From positions 1 through 24,878 of the forward strand of contig JAUCBJ010001933.1 of the NCBI GenBank assembly GCA_032718475.1: a stretch of DNA of 24,878 nucleotides, read 5' to 3'. The DNA is from Nemertoderma westbladi. Taxonomy: Eukaryota > Xenacoelomorpha > Nemertodermatida > Nemertodermatidae. The position numbers were made by a program, and so were the translations under genes. The notes beneath the pieces are model-generated. The model made no database searches and was not told the origin of the DNA. It saw only the letters and a list, made by a program, of their open reading frames with translations. Every line of letters begins with the position of its first letter. Positions within the stretch are counted from its first letter, which is position 1. Shown here piece by piece: positions 17,059 through 24,878 of the stretch.

Positions 17059-17542
17059 ACTAGAACGACTGCTGGCTATAAATAAATACGACAGTCCAAT
17101 AGTCGGCTTGGTTCGACTATCCTGATGCCCACTAACTGGGAACGATAGTCCAACAGTCAGACGCGGGGTCTGCAGTCTAACAGTCAGACCCTGAGTCTGA
17201 ATGTCCTATCTGCCGATCGGTTAAAAAAAGCGGGTAAAAAGAGCGGTAAAAAAGCAATACCAATAGATAGCCTGTTGTACTATCCTCAGATAGCTGCTAT
17301 CACAACGCCTGAATCAGCCCGGCCATCGTGTCACTTCCGGTGGCACGACCTATACGAGCTAAATCATACTGTATAACCTATCTAATACATAGTATTGTGA
17401 TCAGTATCCGGCACAGCCCCCTATGTATTTGCAGGCGTATAATGAAATCCAACCATGATAAAATATATAAAAACGAGGATACATATTGCTTTCTAAGTGT
17501 ATGCTGTGTTGCCCAATCAGCAGTTAGTATTTAGAGATCCGT
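17059..17542. other. Non-coding region
   Basis: No gene was recognised. Short repeats of the type CCAACAGTCAGAC and CTAACAGTCAGAC cluster at 17140-17200, and a TAAAAAAAGCGGGTAAAAAG string lies near 17222. Confidence 0.5.
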
Positions 17543-17918
17543 TAATTCCACTGGCCTCTAGTGGCCTGACCTCCGCATTACTAATGTAATCCATAGTGGT
17601 GGTTGGGGGGTGCTTTTTGCCGAGTCAGCTCTCGGGGCAAATACCACACCCTGGTTTTCCATTCCACAGGGTGGGTGTCGCAGTGGAGTCAGATATGAGG
17701 CCCATCACCCATATCTACTCTGGCGCACATGACCCACCATTGGATGTGCAGCTCATCTACTTGGTCATGCCCTGTACCCCTGCTGCCAGGTGCAGGTCGC
17801 AGTGAAGTGCACGCAGAGTGGACATGACAACACTCTACCCCTGACCAGCCATTGGTAGATCACAATCTGCCTGGCCAGGCCATATACCCCTGCAGCCAAG
17901 TATATAGGTACTTAATCC
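17543..17918 (-). repeat. Inverted 5' leader segment of LINE copy 2
   Basis: Read on the minus strand this gives CTTGGCTGCAGGGGTATATG, the same two leader subrepeats, TGGGTGATGGGCCTCAT and the GGTGTGGTATTTGCCCC string of copy 1. It ends at the AGTGGAATTA region near copy 1 position 10710. The junction at 17918/17919 has no long homology. Confidence 0.85.
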
Positions 17919-18900
17919 TGTGTCTACTGTTGACGGTGACACGGAACCATTTGAAGTGTTATGGGGCGTCCTCCAGGGAGACACACTTGCACCATTCTTG
18001 TTCATAATTGTGGTTGACTATTTTCTACGCATGTCCTTAGTAATGATAATAATGATGATGGGGTGATGATAACACCACCTACTGGCTCAAGAAGTCGAGG
18101 AAATCCCGCCAAGTACCTAGCTGATCTAGACTTTGCTGGTACTCTCAGAATCACTAGAGGGAGCCCAACGGATCCTCAGCTGATTAGAACATGCTGCTTC
18201 TAGTGTTGGTATTTTTATTAACTCCAGAAAGACCAAAATTTTGACAGTTAACTTTAAAAGTCCTCAGCAAGTCTCTGATAGGAGGAGCATAAGCTCAAAG
18301 GATGGTATGCATGAGCATGTGGACGACTTCTGTTACTTGGGATCATGGATCCGGAAGTCAGGTGAGGACCTTTGAATACGTAAGAGAAAGGCATGGGCAG
18401 CCTTGAATAGGCTTTCCAGGATTTCGAAGTCACCGAGAATCAATTTGAAACTTAAGGTCCGATTATTTAGAGCAGCAGTAGTTCCAGTACTCCTCTATGG
18501 GAGACCATGCTGGGCTCTAACTGCAGAGGACACCAAATGTCTGGATAGCACATTCACAAGAATGCAACGCTGGGTTCATTGTATCAAGTACAATGCACAC
18601 ATCTCCATCCAGACACTATATAACATTCAATGTGTCTTATTGGTTCCCCCAAGCTTTACACTAGAACAATATCGCCTCCGCTTTGCAGGACATTGCTTTC
18701 GCCCTGAGGACCAGCCAGTGTATAATCTTGTACTTTGGCAGCCTCATGGAGTGAATAAGCATGGTGGACAGCCCATGACTTTCTTGAGACGCATCTTAAA
18801 GGACACTGGCCTTAGAGATGCGGATGATCTAGCAAATGTCATGGGTGATAGGGAGTTGTGGCGGTGCAATTTTGTTGACAAGCCGGCACAGCATTCTTAA
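17919..18900 (+). pseudogene. LINE copy 2 reverse transcriptase C-terminal half
   Basis: This starts at STVDGDTEPFEVLW and keeps the canonical GVLQGDTLAPFLFI that copy 1 has lost. At 18132-18140 an 11-bp deletion removes the two catalytic aspartates: copy 1 reads TTTGCTGATGACTTAGGAGT, copy 2 reads TTTGCTGGTACTC. A TGA arises at CTTTGA near 18370 where copy 1 has CTTCGA. The last 165 residues (from 18403) stay open through VPVLLYGRPCWALT, LRFAGHCFRPEDQP and the shared TAA at 18898-18900. It cannot encode an active enzyme. Confidence 0.85.
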
Positions 18901-18937
18901 AAATGCAGCTGCAATGCAGCATGCCGATCCTAGTAGT

Positions 18938-19393
18938 ATGCTTGCAGCTATTAGAGGTTTATATTCGGAAACTAAAAACGTATTAAAAACAGCAGTTGTT
19001 CTTTCGTCTATAGGGGTCCGCCAAGGCGCACCCAGTAGTATTGTGATTTTTTGTTTATTTATAAATAGAATGGTTACTATGATTTTGGAAGCAGTTAGGG
19101 AGGATGGGTTTTTGGGTTTGATTTCTTTACTATTGTATATGGACGACACTGTAATTTTATCTACTAGCCGCAAGAATGCCATTTCTAAATTAAATGCTGC
19201 TTTAATTAATTTTTGTAATAGTTCTGGTATGTGCGTAAATCATAAGAAATCTAAATTTTTTGTCATTAATGGAACTAACTCCGATAAATGTCCGTTTATT
19301 ATACAGAACGTTACTTTTGATTTATGTAATTCTTATATATATTTAGGTTCACTTTTCACATCAGACGGTAAGGTTAAATCAGTTTTAAACTAA
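18938..19393 (+). pseudogene. Second LINE: reverse transcriptase core
   Basis: The frame contains GVRQGAPSSIVIFCLFI, the catalytic YMDD at 19136-19147 within LLYMDDTVILSTSR, then LNAALINFCNSSGMCVNHKKSK and YIYLGSLFTSDGKV before a TAA at 19391-19393. Motif order matches domains 4 to 7 of LINE reverse transcriptases. The fingers part is lost by 5' truncation. The downstream homology continues in another frame, so a small indel near 19390 broke the protein. Confidence 0.8.
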
Positions 19394-19394
19394 A

Positions 19395-20132
19395 GTAAAG
19401 TGCGAGGTGTACATTAATAAGTTTAACATATTTTGTTCTAATAACTTTTCTGTACCGTTTCCATGAAAACGCCGAATTTTTGTTGCGTGTATAGTGTCTG
19501 CCGTTACCTATGGTTTGGAGTCTTGGCTAATTAATAATTATAAAGTTATAGAGAAACAATACAATCGTTTAGTAAAAATATTATTGTCAGTGAGGATACA
19601 GACCACAACAGATGTATGTTTGGTTGAAGCGAGTATTCCTCCATTATAAAACTGGATCCTATCGTCTAGAAAGCGTTATGTTGAAAAGTTATTAAAATTA
19701 GAAGATCCTGAAATTCCCCTGGTTAGAGTTTTTAATATGTGTAAGGAAGCTAATACCCCCGGTTACAAGATCCTAATCGAATCGCTACAGTACAACGGCT
19801 CCGACCCACTAAAACTAGTTAAGGGCAGAATTCGAAACCGACCAGACACCGCAACCAAGTTTCATACCTATCGCACTATAATTAACCCTAATCTCACACC
19901 GCTTTCCATCTACTTTAATTTAAAACCTTTCATCCTCGACTACAAACGGGTTCATCTCACACGTTTGCGCGTTATGTCTCATAGCTTAAGAATTGAAACT
20001 GGTCGTTGGAGTCGTATTCCAAGGGAACAGCGTGTTTGCTCCTGCGACGGTCAATCAGTTCAAGATGAAACACATGCTGTTTTGTTTTGCCCCTTAACTC
20101 AAAGTTTTCGTGACAAATATTCTGTGACTTAA
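19395..20132 (+). pseudogene. Second LINE: C-terminal domain
   Basis: After the frameshift the sequence reads VNKFNIFCSNNFSVPFPMK, then YGLESWLINN, QYNRLVKILLSVR and VCLVEASIPPL. An in-frame TAA follows at 19647-19649, then the frame continues open through NPNLTPLSIYF, RLRVMSHSLRIETGRW, SRIPREQRVCSCDG and VQDETHAVLFCPL to the TAA ending at 20132. The Cys/His spacing (CSC, then H and C) forms a zinc-binding-like end seen in several invertebrate LINE groups. Confidence 0.75.
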
Positions 20133-20366
20133 AAGTATTGTGCAATTTAATAGATGATGTTTTAGAATATTTTTTGAATGAGTAACAAGTTATAATAACA
20201 TATTATTATTTTTTCCCCCCTTAAAGTAATTATTTATGGACTTTTGTGCTTATGGGTTTTCTATTAGATATATAATATAATTATTATTGTTTGCACTGGA
20301 ATCACTATCACTGAATTGTGTTTATTATAGGCTGGGCGGGCCGCATAACCGTTTGACTACTACTAC

Positions 20367-20696
20367 TATTTCCTACGAAACAGAATATGATCTATCTGGG
20401 ACTTATGACCACTGGGTCCACTATGAGTCCATAGCTTTCCAGTTCGCTTCTTGAACTGGGTTCCAGCCGAAAAAAATCCATTTCCAGAGATAAAATCTTC
20501 AAGATGGACAGAATTTCGGTTAACACTATTGCTATAGACCCAGGGTGATGTAGGTGATTGATGCAGACTTGCATTAAAGTCTCCCAGGAATGTTAAGAAT
20601 GCATGCTGATCCACTCCATCAGTAGCTGCTTGTAGATTGTGGTATAAATTTTCCACCTCCTCTACAGGGGCAACACTAGTTGGAGAGTACTCTGTC
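20367..20696 (-). pseudogene. RTE-like LINE copy 3, endonuclease fragment
   Basis: On the minus strand this matches copy 1 from about 11309 to 11633: YSPTSVAPVEEVENLYHNL, AFLTFLGDFNASLHQSPTSP, GTQFKKRTGKLW and SGHKSQIDHILFRRK. The endonuclease frame is uninterrupted here, unlike copy 1, and carries two extra residues (WV after SPTSP). The homology stops at GGAAATA and is followed directly by the complement of the other LINE's (ACT)4 tail. Both the rest of the endonuclease and all of the reverse transcriptase are missing. Confidence 0.85.
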
Positions 20697-21106
20697 AATA
20701 AACGTATATATCTTTGGAATAGGTTGACTAATTTGTAGTTGTATTTTATGCTGTAAAAAAATTCCGCAAGGTATCCCATCCCGGCTGGTACCCGGTAAAA
20801 ATTTACTTTGTTATAATCGTGGAAGACATTTAGAAAATAAAATTGCGTGTAGACCCAAGTTCACGGCCCCCCTTGAACTCTATTGGGCGTCTACTGACTG
20901 GAATATAACCAAATTTCTCGAATAGCACAAGAATTTGAAATTATAATTTCTGTAGTCAGGTGCTGAGCTACCCCTTTTCGCATTTATATTTGTCAATGTA
21001 TTAATAGTTAGTTACTTCATTCCAACTGTTATTTTATGTTATTTTGTTGTAAATAATTTTATACAATTTATACCAAGTTAAAATTGGTTTAATATATATT
21101 ATTTAG
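20697..21106. other. Non-coding region
   Basis: No gene or repeat was recognised. It ends in a T-rich stretch and TTTAG just before the candidate exon at 21107, compatible with a 3' splice site. Confidence 0.5.
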
Positions 21107-21292
21107 CTGGTATCGATGTATCTTCTGATGGCCGATGTTTTGCATCATCGGTAGAATTATATGCCAGGGTACAAATGCCCTTAAGGGTATGTGAAAACGC
21201 ACTCGTTGATGATGGAGAAGATTGGGCTACACGCAGCGAAGGTGTTGGTGCATGGTATAAGATAGTGTTATCTGGCGCCAAAACAATCACAA
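21107..21292 (+). CDS. Possible galactose-binding (F5/8C, discoidin-like) domain exon
   Basis: Following ATTATTTAG the plus strand is open and reads GIDVSSDGRCFASSV, then ENALVDDGEDWATRSEGVGA and WYKIVLSGAKTITRL. The pattern of an alpha-helical 'ALVDDG' turn, a W-A-T/S string, then a GxW-hydrophobic beta strand and an IT(R) turn resembles the core of F5/8 type C and related galactose-binding-like folds found in animal extracellular proteins. The donor (CACAAG then GTTACT) is weak and the frame hits a TAA soon after. The exon would start in phase 1, compatible with the EGF exon 4.5 kb upstream on the same strand. Domain assignment is tentative. Confidence 0.45.
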
Positions 21293-21799
21293 GGTTACTA
21301 TAATTATTTTGTAGATACGTTAATATGTTATGTTATATGTACGATATTATGTGTATAAGATTATTATAATGGCGCCATATTCAAGTGTATCTTTATAATA
21401 AACAAGATGTTTGTTGATGTAGAGTGCCTATGGCATCAAATCTGAACCAAAATTATTATATTTTTGCATATTAATTGATGTGTGCACACCATTAATGACC
21501 CACATCTATTTTTGAACACCCCACATATTTTACAATTCAAATAAAAAAGTATGTAGGCCTACTCTCAGTAAGTGAGTAAAGCGATCGATGCAACTATTAT
21601 CACTTGGGCTCGACGTCCATATCGCAAAAAAATCCCATAAACAAAAGTAGCAAACAAAAATTTTTAAACAAAAATTTACCTTTGAGCTACAACATGCCGA
21701 CAAACCACAAGTCTTACAAAGATATCTTAACCCTTTCGGTACCTAACTGGAAATTATTCAAACGCCCAAGTGCCCAACTCTAATTCATGAAATTCTGAA
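21293..21799. other. Non-coding region
   Basis: AT-rich sequence without recognisable genes or repeats. Confidence 0.5.
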
Positions 21800-22285
21800 G
21801 CCTGTCAGTCTTTCTGTCAGCTTGTCTGTCAAGACTTTAGAAAGACTAAAATCTACTAACATTCTCGCTATGGGGGTTTTCCTTGTCAAGGATTTCATTT
21901 CCGCCGTCAGTTTTCACTTTTAACCCTATCCAGACTTTCTGTCGGTCTCTCTGTCGGTCTGTCTGTCAGTCTGTCCGTCAAAAGTATAAGGAATCATATT
22001 AGCTAATTAAAATTATCGCTATGGGGGTTTTCATGGTCAAGGAATTTATTTCCGCTGTCAGTTTTCACTTTTGACCCTATGCAGACTGTATGTCGGTTTG
22101 TCCGTCTGTCTGTCTTTCTGTCAGTCTGTCCGTCGAAAATGTAAGGAATCACATTAGCTAATTTAAATTCTCTCTATGGGGGTTTTCCTGGTCAAGGATT
22201 TTATTTCCTCTGTCAGTTTTCACTTTTGACCCTATCCAGATTGTCTGTCGGTTAGTCTGTTTAGGCTGTTTAGTCAGTTTAGGCC
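21800..22285 (+). repeat. ~150-bp tandem array of the GGGGTTTTC/TCTGTC family
   Basis: TGGGGGTTTTC recurs at 21871, 22022 and 22177 (periods 151 and 155 bp), after a partial unit from about 21800. Each unit continues with GTCAAGGATTTCATTTCC or a close variant, GTCAGTTTTCACTTTT, ACCCTATCCAGA, a TCTGTCGGTCTGTC block, GTCCGTCAAAAGTATAAGGA and ATTAGCTAATT. The front half is clearly related to copies A and B, which are single. The array abuts the truncated end of the second BEL/Pao relic. Confidence 0.85.
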
Positions 22286-22289
22286 TGCC

Positions 22290-22892
22290 TTACTGCAGTA
22301 CTGCCTTATTATGTTCGACTGGTAACTCCACGGCCCATCCTTTCTCGACGTACTTCTTAATCGTTCTGTGGATGTACTCATTCTTCTCGGGGCTCCGTTT
22401 TAGTGTCTGCTTCAACTTACAAAGCCTCGTGAGTACCATCCCTCTATTATCGGTTAGCGGTAGCTTTGGTAGCTTCCATACCATCCCTATGGTATACCGC
22501 CCCTCATCACACCTCATAGACTCCTCTACGCTCTGTAGAGCCTGCTTGTCTTCTACTGAGGTTCTGACCCCGGTCTCCTTTAATCCTTCAAAATCCTGTC
22601 TAAGCAGTCTCTTAAGCTGCTCCTCCGCTCTCTCATCACCCATTTCCTGCATAGTTCCCGCAAACATGCATCCTGATGTCTCCGACATCCTAAATGGTAT
22701 CCTACTCTTGATTGGGCCGCTCAGTGTCCACCCGAATGGTGTTAAAATCGCCACCGGGTCACACTGCCTGTCTTCGCCGAAGACCGTTTGCATTCTCTCG
22801 TGGGCCGTCGGGCAGTCCATTCCTACTATGATGGATACTTTCCTGACGTCCACCTCTGGGATTGAAAAATCGATACTGTCCAGGAATTTATA
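22290..22892 (-). pseudogene. Second BEL/Pao: protease C-terminal region and start of pol
   Basis: This frame follows the TAA at 22893-22895 directly. It reads VRKVSIIVGMDCPTAHERM, then ILTPFGWTLSGPI, the signature end of the Pao protease, then LKRLLRQDFEGLKETG and YTIGMVWKLPKLPL. It ends with YIHRTIKKYVEKGWAVELP just where the reverse transcriptase should begin. The last residues before the stop at 22290 are probably not element-derived. Confidence 0.8.
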
Positions 22893-22895
22893 TTA

Positions 22896-23010
22896 CTCGA
22901 CCTCGATGTTGGTTGGTCGCCTGGCACTGATGTTTATCGACTCTATCACCTGGAAGGGGTCGATGCTCGCCCCATAGTCGCATCCCAGTGCTATCGCTGC
23001 TACGCGCACC
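22896..23010 (-). pseudogene. Second BEL/Pao: middle of the protease
   Basis: This short open stretch reads VAAIALGCDYGASIDPF and INISARRPTNIEVE, in frame with the downstream piece but interrupted from it by the TAA, and out of frame with the gag-protease ORF upstream. The frame switch occurs in a GCGCG-containing stretch near 23003. Confidence 0.7.
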
Positions 23011-24878
23011 GTCCGGTTCTCATCTCCAGGATCTCGTCTTTACTGGAGATTGTTGTTACCGCCATCCTACTTGGCCTCGTCCTCAATCCTATCTCCTCGG
23101 CCACCCAATTCTCGACTAATGTGAAGGCAGCTCCACTATCGACCAGCATCAGTGTGGTCACTGATCGATTGCCTTCCCCGATCACTCGCACTGGTACTAC
23201 CCCAAGTAGCACCGTTCCTTTCTTCTTTGCCCCTACTGTGCTCGTTGCCATCGCTTGGCCTTTACTTTGACCGAACCTAAACGGCGTTTCCTCGCATTGT
23301 CTAGCTCTATGTCCACTCATCACACATCGCGAGCAGATCTCATTTCTTGCCGCGTATTCTTCCTGATCTTCCCTGGGTAATGCTTGCCAGTACCTGCAGT
23401 TCATGGTCTGATGAAGCGAATTTGTATGTAGCTGGCATTTGCTCTTTGGGTCGTAGCCGTCCTTATACAATGTATTGCGTATCGCGGTTGCATTTGTACC
23501 AAAGTCCCTACTATTCTTATTGTTTGGGTTTGGCCTACTGGGCGTACTAGGGTCATGTTTGTTTGTGTTGTTATTTTTCCCCTGTCCGCTCCATGATGTG
23601 GTCTTACGCCCGGCTACCTGTGGACTAGCAGTCCCCTGCGTCGCTGCGTATGGCAGTGATTGCCTGAGCTTCGGCAATGCGTTTGACGTATTGTGTTCTG
23701 GTTTCGGTCTATGGTAATCTGTTCTTGGTCCCTTTCCCAGGCTATCCTCGCTATAGACTGGGTCGGTTATTAATTCAGCTTCGTAGTTTAAGAAGCTCGA
23801 CATTTCTTCTAAACCCGGTTCCGCACCCTTCCTATCTCGAGTGGAGAAAGCTACTTTCCTCAACTTGTTGCGCAGCCATATTGGTAGTGCCTGCGCTATC
23901 GTGGTTATGTTGTTGGACGCGTTGAGCTCGTATGGTGCGTCTAGCATTTTCAGTACGATTAGCGCCTTTTCGACCTTGTTCGCGAACGTCTTAATGCTAA
24001 TGGGATTATCCTGTAGGCCACCCGATGTTATGCCTTTCAGGGTTTGCCGGATGATCTTGGCCGGGTGCCCGTATTCCCTGTCCAGTGCCCACCATGCCGT
24101 CGTGAAGCCGCCCTCTATGCCCTGGTATTGCCTCACGATGTCGTATGCTGGGCCTCCTGTATATACTTGCAGATACTTTAGGCACTCTGCCTGCGTCAAG
24201 TTCTTTGTTAGTATTTCGTTACTATACATGCGCCGAAACTGTAGGTATTCTTCCGGCCTACTCCCATCGAATTTGAATGGTTCCACGGGTGGTAACTCGA
24301 TCCTAGTTTTTAACGCATCGATTAACGTGGCCATCCCCATCGCCTGCGCTTCCAATGGGTTCGATGGATGTTGCATAGTTTCTCCTGTTGGGTGCCGTCC
24401 GTCCGTCCTATTTCCTGCCTTCCTCTGGCTTGGGTATATCATTGGGGGTAGCGGCCCCCTCCATATTTCTGTGTCGCATGACCTATTTTCATCCAAGGGC
24501 TTCGTTGTTCTTGCTCCTATTGGGGTATATTGTTGATATTGTGATGGGAGAATATCACCCTGTCCCCCCCCCCCCCCCCCCACCGGTATATTTGGTACGG
24601 GGGTTGATGTTAATATATTGGGGCCCATGCACCTATCCGCAATAATTCCCCCCTCCCCTCGGTATATGTTATGTCCTTTCGTGCTGTAGTCATACTGCTG
24701 CACTGGTACCGGTATAGGCCTATCAGCTTCTGGCCTACCTACCGGTATGTATTCCGCGACTTCCGGGTTTAATCCCGTTGTCCGCGCTATCCTATCGCAT
24801 ACATTGTCTCCGTTAGCATGGCCTATAGTATGTGCAGTAAGGCCTACAGTATGTCCTACAGTATGTCCTACAGTCTGT
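23000..24878 (-). CDS. Second BEL/Pao gag with protease N-terminus (5' partial)
   Basis: The frame is open from the TAG at 23000-23002 to the right edge. A GTG at 24703 is only the first possible start inside the window, and at least 57 further codons upstream are open, so the true start is outside. The upstream part holds repeats of GHTV type (VGHTVGHTVGLTAHTIGHA). A polyglycine run is encoded by the poly-C tract at 24564-24581. The DUF1759-like gag region follows (VEPFKFDGSRPEEYLQF; APYELNASNNITTIAQALP). Two Cys/His clusters come next, CQLHTNSLHQTMNC and CSRCVMSGHRARQC. Last is the protease loop LMLVDSGAAFTLV near 23130-23160. Gag and protease are fused in one frame here, unlike in the first BEL/Pao element. 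Confidence 0.85.
   Translation of the reverse strand, partial: QTVGHTVGHTVGLTAHTIGHANGDNVCDRIARTTGLNPEVAEYIPVGRPEADRPIPVPVQQYDYSTKGHNIYRGEGGIIADRCMGPNILTSTPVPNIPVGGGGGGQGDILPSQYQQYTPIGARTTKPLDENRSCDTEIWRGPLPPMIYPSQRKAGNRTDGRHPTGETMQHPSNPLEAQAMGMATLIDALKTRIELPPVEPFKFDGSRPEEYLQFRRMYSNEILTKNLTQAECLKYLQVYTGGPAYDIVRQYQGIEGGFTTAWWALDREYGHPAKIIRQTLKGITSGGLQDNPISIKTFANKVEKALIVLKMLDAPYELNASNNITTIAQALPIWLRNKLRKVAFSTRDRKGAEPGLEEMSSFLNYEAELITDPVYSEDSLGKGPRTDYHRPKPEHNTSNALPKLRQSLPYAATQGTASPQVAGRKTTSWSGQGKNNNTNKHDPSTPSRPNPNNKNSRDFGTNATAIRNTLYKDGYDPKSKCQLHTNSLHQTMNCRYWQALPREDQEEYAARNEICSRCVMSGHRARQCEETPFRFGQSKGQAMATSTVGAKKKGTVLLGVVPVRVIGEGNRSVTTLMLVDSGAAFTLVENWVAEEIGLRTRPSRMAVTTISSKDEILEMRTGRCA
24564..24581. 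repeat. Poly-C tract inside gag, encoding polyglycine on the minus strand
   Basis: Eighteen C form in-frame GGG codons of the gag ORF. Any length change not divisible by three would break the frame. Confidence 0.85.

Larger units (their letters stand above)
17543..18938 (+). mobile_element. RTE-like LINE copy 2 with inverted 5' segment
   Basis: 17543-17918 is the reverse complement of the leader of copy 1 (about 10330-10710). From 17919 the sequence switches to the sense strand and matches copy 1 from 12904 to the TAG tail. The arrangement (antisense 5' block, then sense 3' block) is the signature of twin priming during target-primed reverse transcription, with about 2.2 kb of the element missing between the blocks. 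The tail ends TAGTAGTA at 18938 and abuts another LINE, so the right target duplication cannot be checked. Confidence 0.8.
18938..20368 (+). mobile_element. Second, unrelated LINE, 5'-truncated, with (ACT)4 tail
   Basis: This differs from the RTE-like family. It begins abruptly inside the reverse transcriptase (MLAAIRGLYSETKNVL), runs through GVRQGAPSS and YMDD, then a C-terminal domain, an AT-rich 3' untranslated region and a GGCTGGGCGGGCCGCATAAC block. It ends in (ACT)4 at 20356-20368. The 5' truncation and short trinucleotide tail are typical of LINE insertions. The clade is not resolved; the C-terminal IETGRWSRIPREQRVC motif suggests a CR1/L2-like group. Confidence 0.75.
22290..24878 (-). 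mobile_element. Second BEL/Pao retrotransposon relic, truncated at both sides of the view
   Basis: On the minus strand, a gag-protease frame enters from the right edge, breaks by frameshift near 23003, meets an in-frame TAA at 22893-22895, and continues as the protease C-terminal region to 22290. The reverse transcriptase is missing: the sequence switches at about 22285 to the ~150-bp tandem array. It is a different subfamily from the element at 296-3489, since the gag sequences share only the general domain order. Confidence 0.85.

Noticed and set aside
22372-22977. 201-residue plus-strand frame, and similar plus-strand frames at 23347-24645
   Set aside because: Antisense shadows of the second BEL/Pao gag and protease.

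Overview
This window reads as a non-coding, transposon-packed stretch of an invertebrate animal genome. The signs are a phase 1-1 EGF-module exon with consensus splice sites, at least five kinds of retroelement relics, abundant minisatellites, and runs of 16-24 G or C. An EGF exon plus a possible galactose-binding-type exon would suit a sponge, cnidarian or deuterostome invertebrate. The sequence alone does not fix the taxon.

Layout, left to right. 296-3489 (minus) is a BEL/Pao LTR retrotransposon relic: gag, an in-frame UGA, an aspartic protease, then a pol remnant in which the reverse transcriptase is missing and an RNase H-end segment follows the protease directly. 3490-5575 is non-coding and holds a ~289-bp tandem duplication. 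5576-8830 is minisatellite-rich (periods ~112 and 77 bp, built on CCTTCGAA/GGATAAATTATCC-type palindromes). Between those arrays lies a 505-bp terminal-inverted-repeat element (7411-7915) with a perfect 7-bp target duplication. 9929-10284 holds a direct repeat with two CACGTG cores and a small inverted-repeat element around a 40-bp trimer.

10298-13942 is a nearly full-length RTE-like LINE (endonuclease plus reverse transcriptase) with several frameshifts and a (TAG)6 tail. It is followed by one copy of a GGGGTTTTC/TCTGTC repeat family, a Penelope-like fragment (14370-14990, minus), and a ~890-bp element with GGGGGGGTATACCCCCC termini (15502-16393). That element ends 42 bp before an EGF exon (16436-16558, plus). 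Next come a Ty3/Gypsy gag relic (16777-17058), a second RTE-like LINE copy whose 5' part is inverted (17543-18938), a different LINE with a YMDD reverse transcriptase (18938-20368), and a third RTE-like fragment (20367-20696, minus) meeting it tail to tail at an (ACT)4 tract. 21107-21292 may be another host exon, galactose-binding/discoidin-like. 21800-22285 is a ~150-bp tandem array of the GGGGTTTTC/TCTGTC family. 22290-24878 (minus) is a second BEL/Pao relic whose gag frame runs off the right edge.

No intact autonomous mobile element is visible. The simplest reading is the intronic landscape of a plus-strand gene for a multidomain extracellular protein, progressively filled by transposons. 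The link between the two candidate exons is inference. No RNA gene, CRISPR array or bacterial-type operon was recognised.
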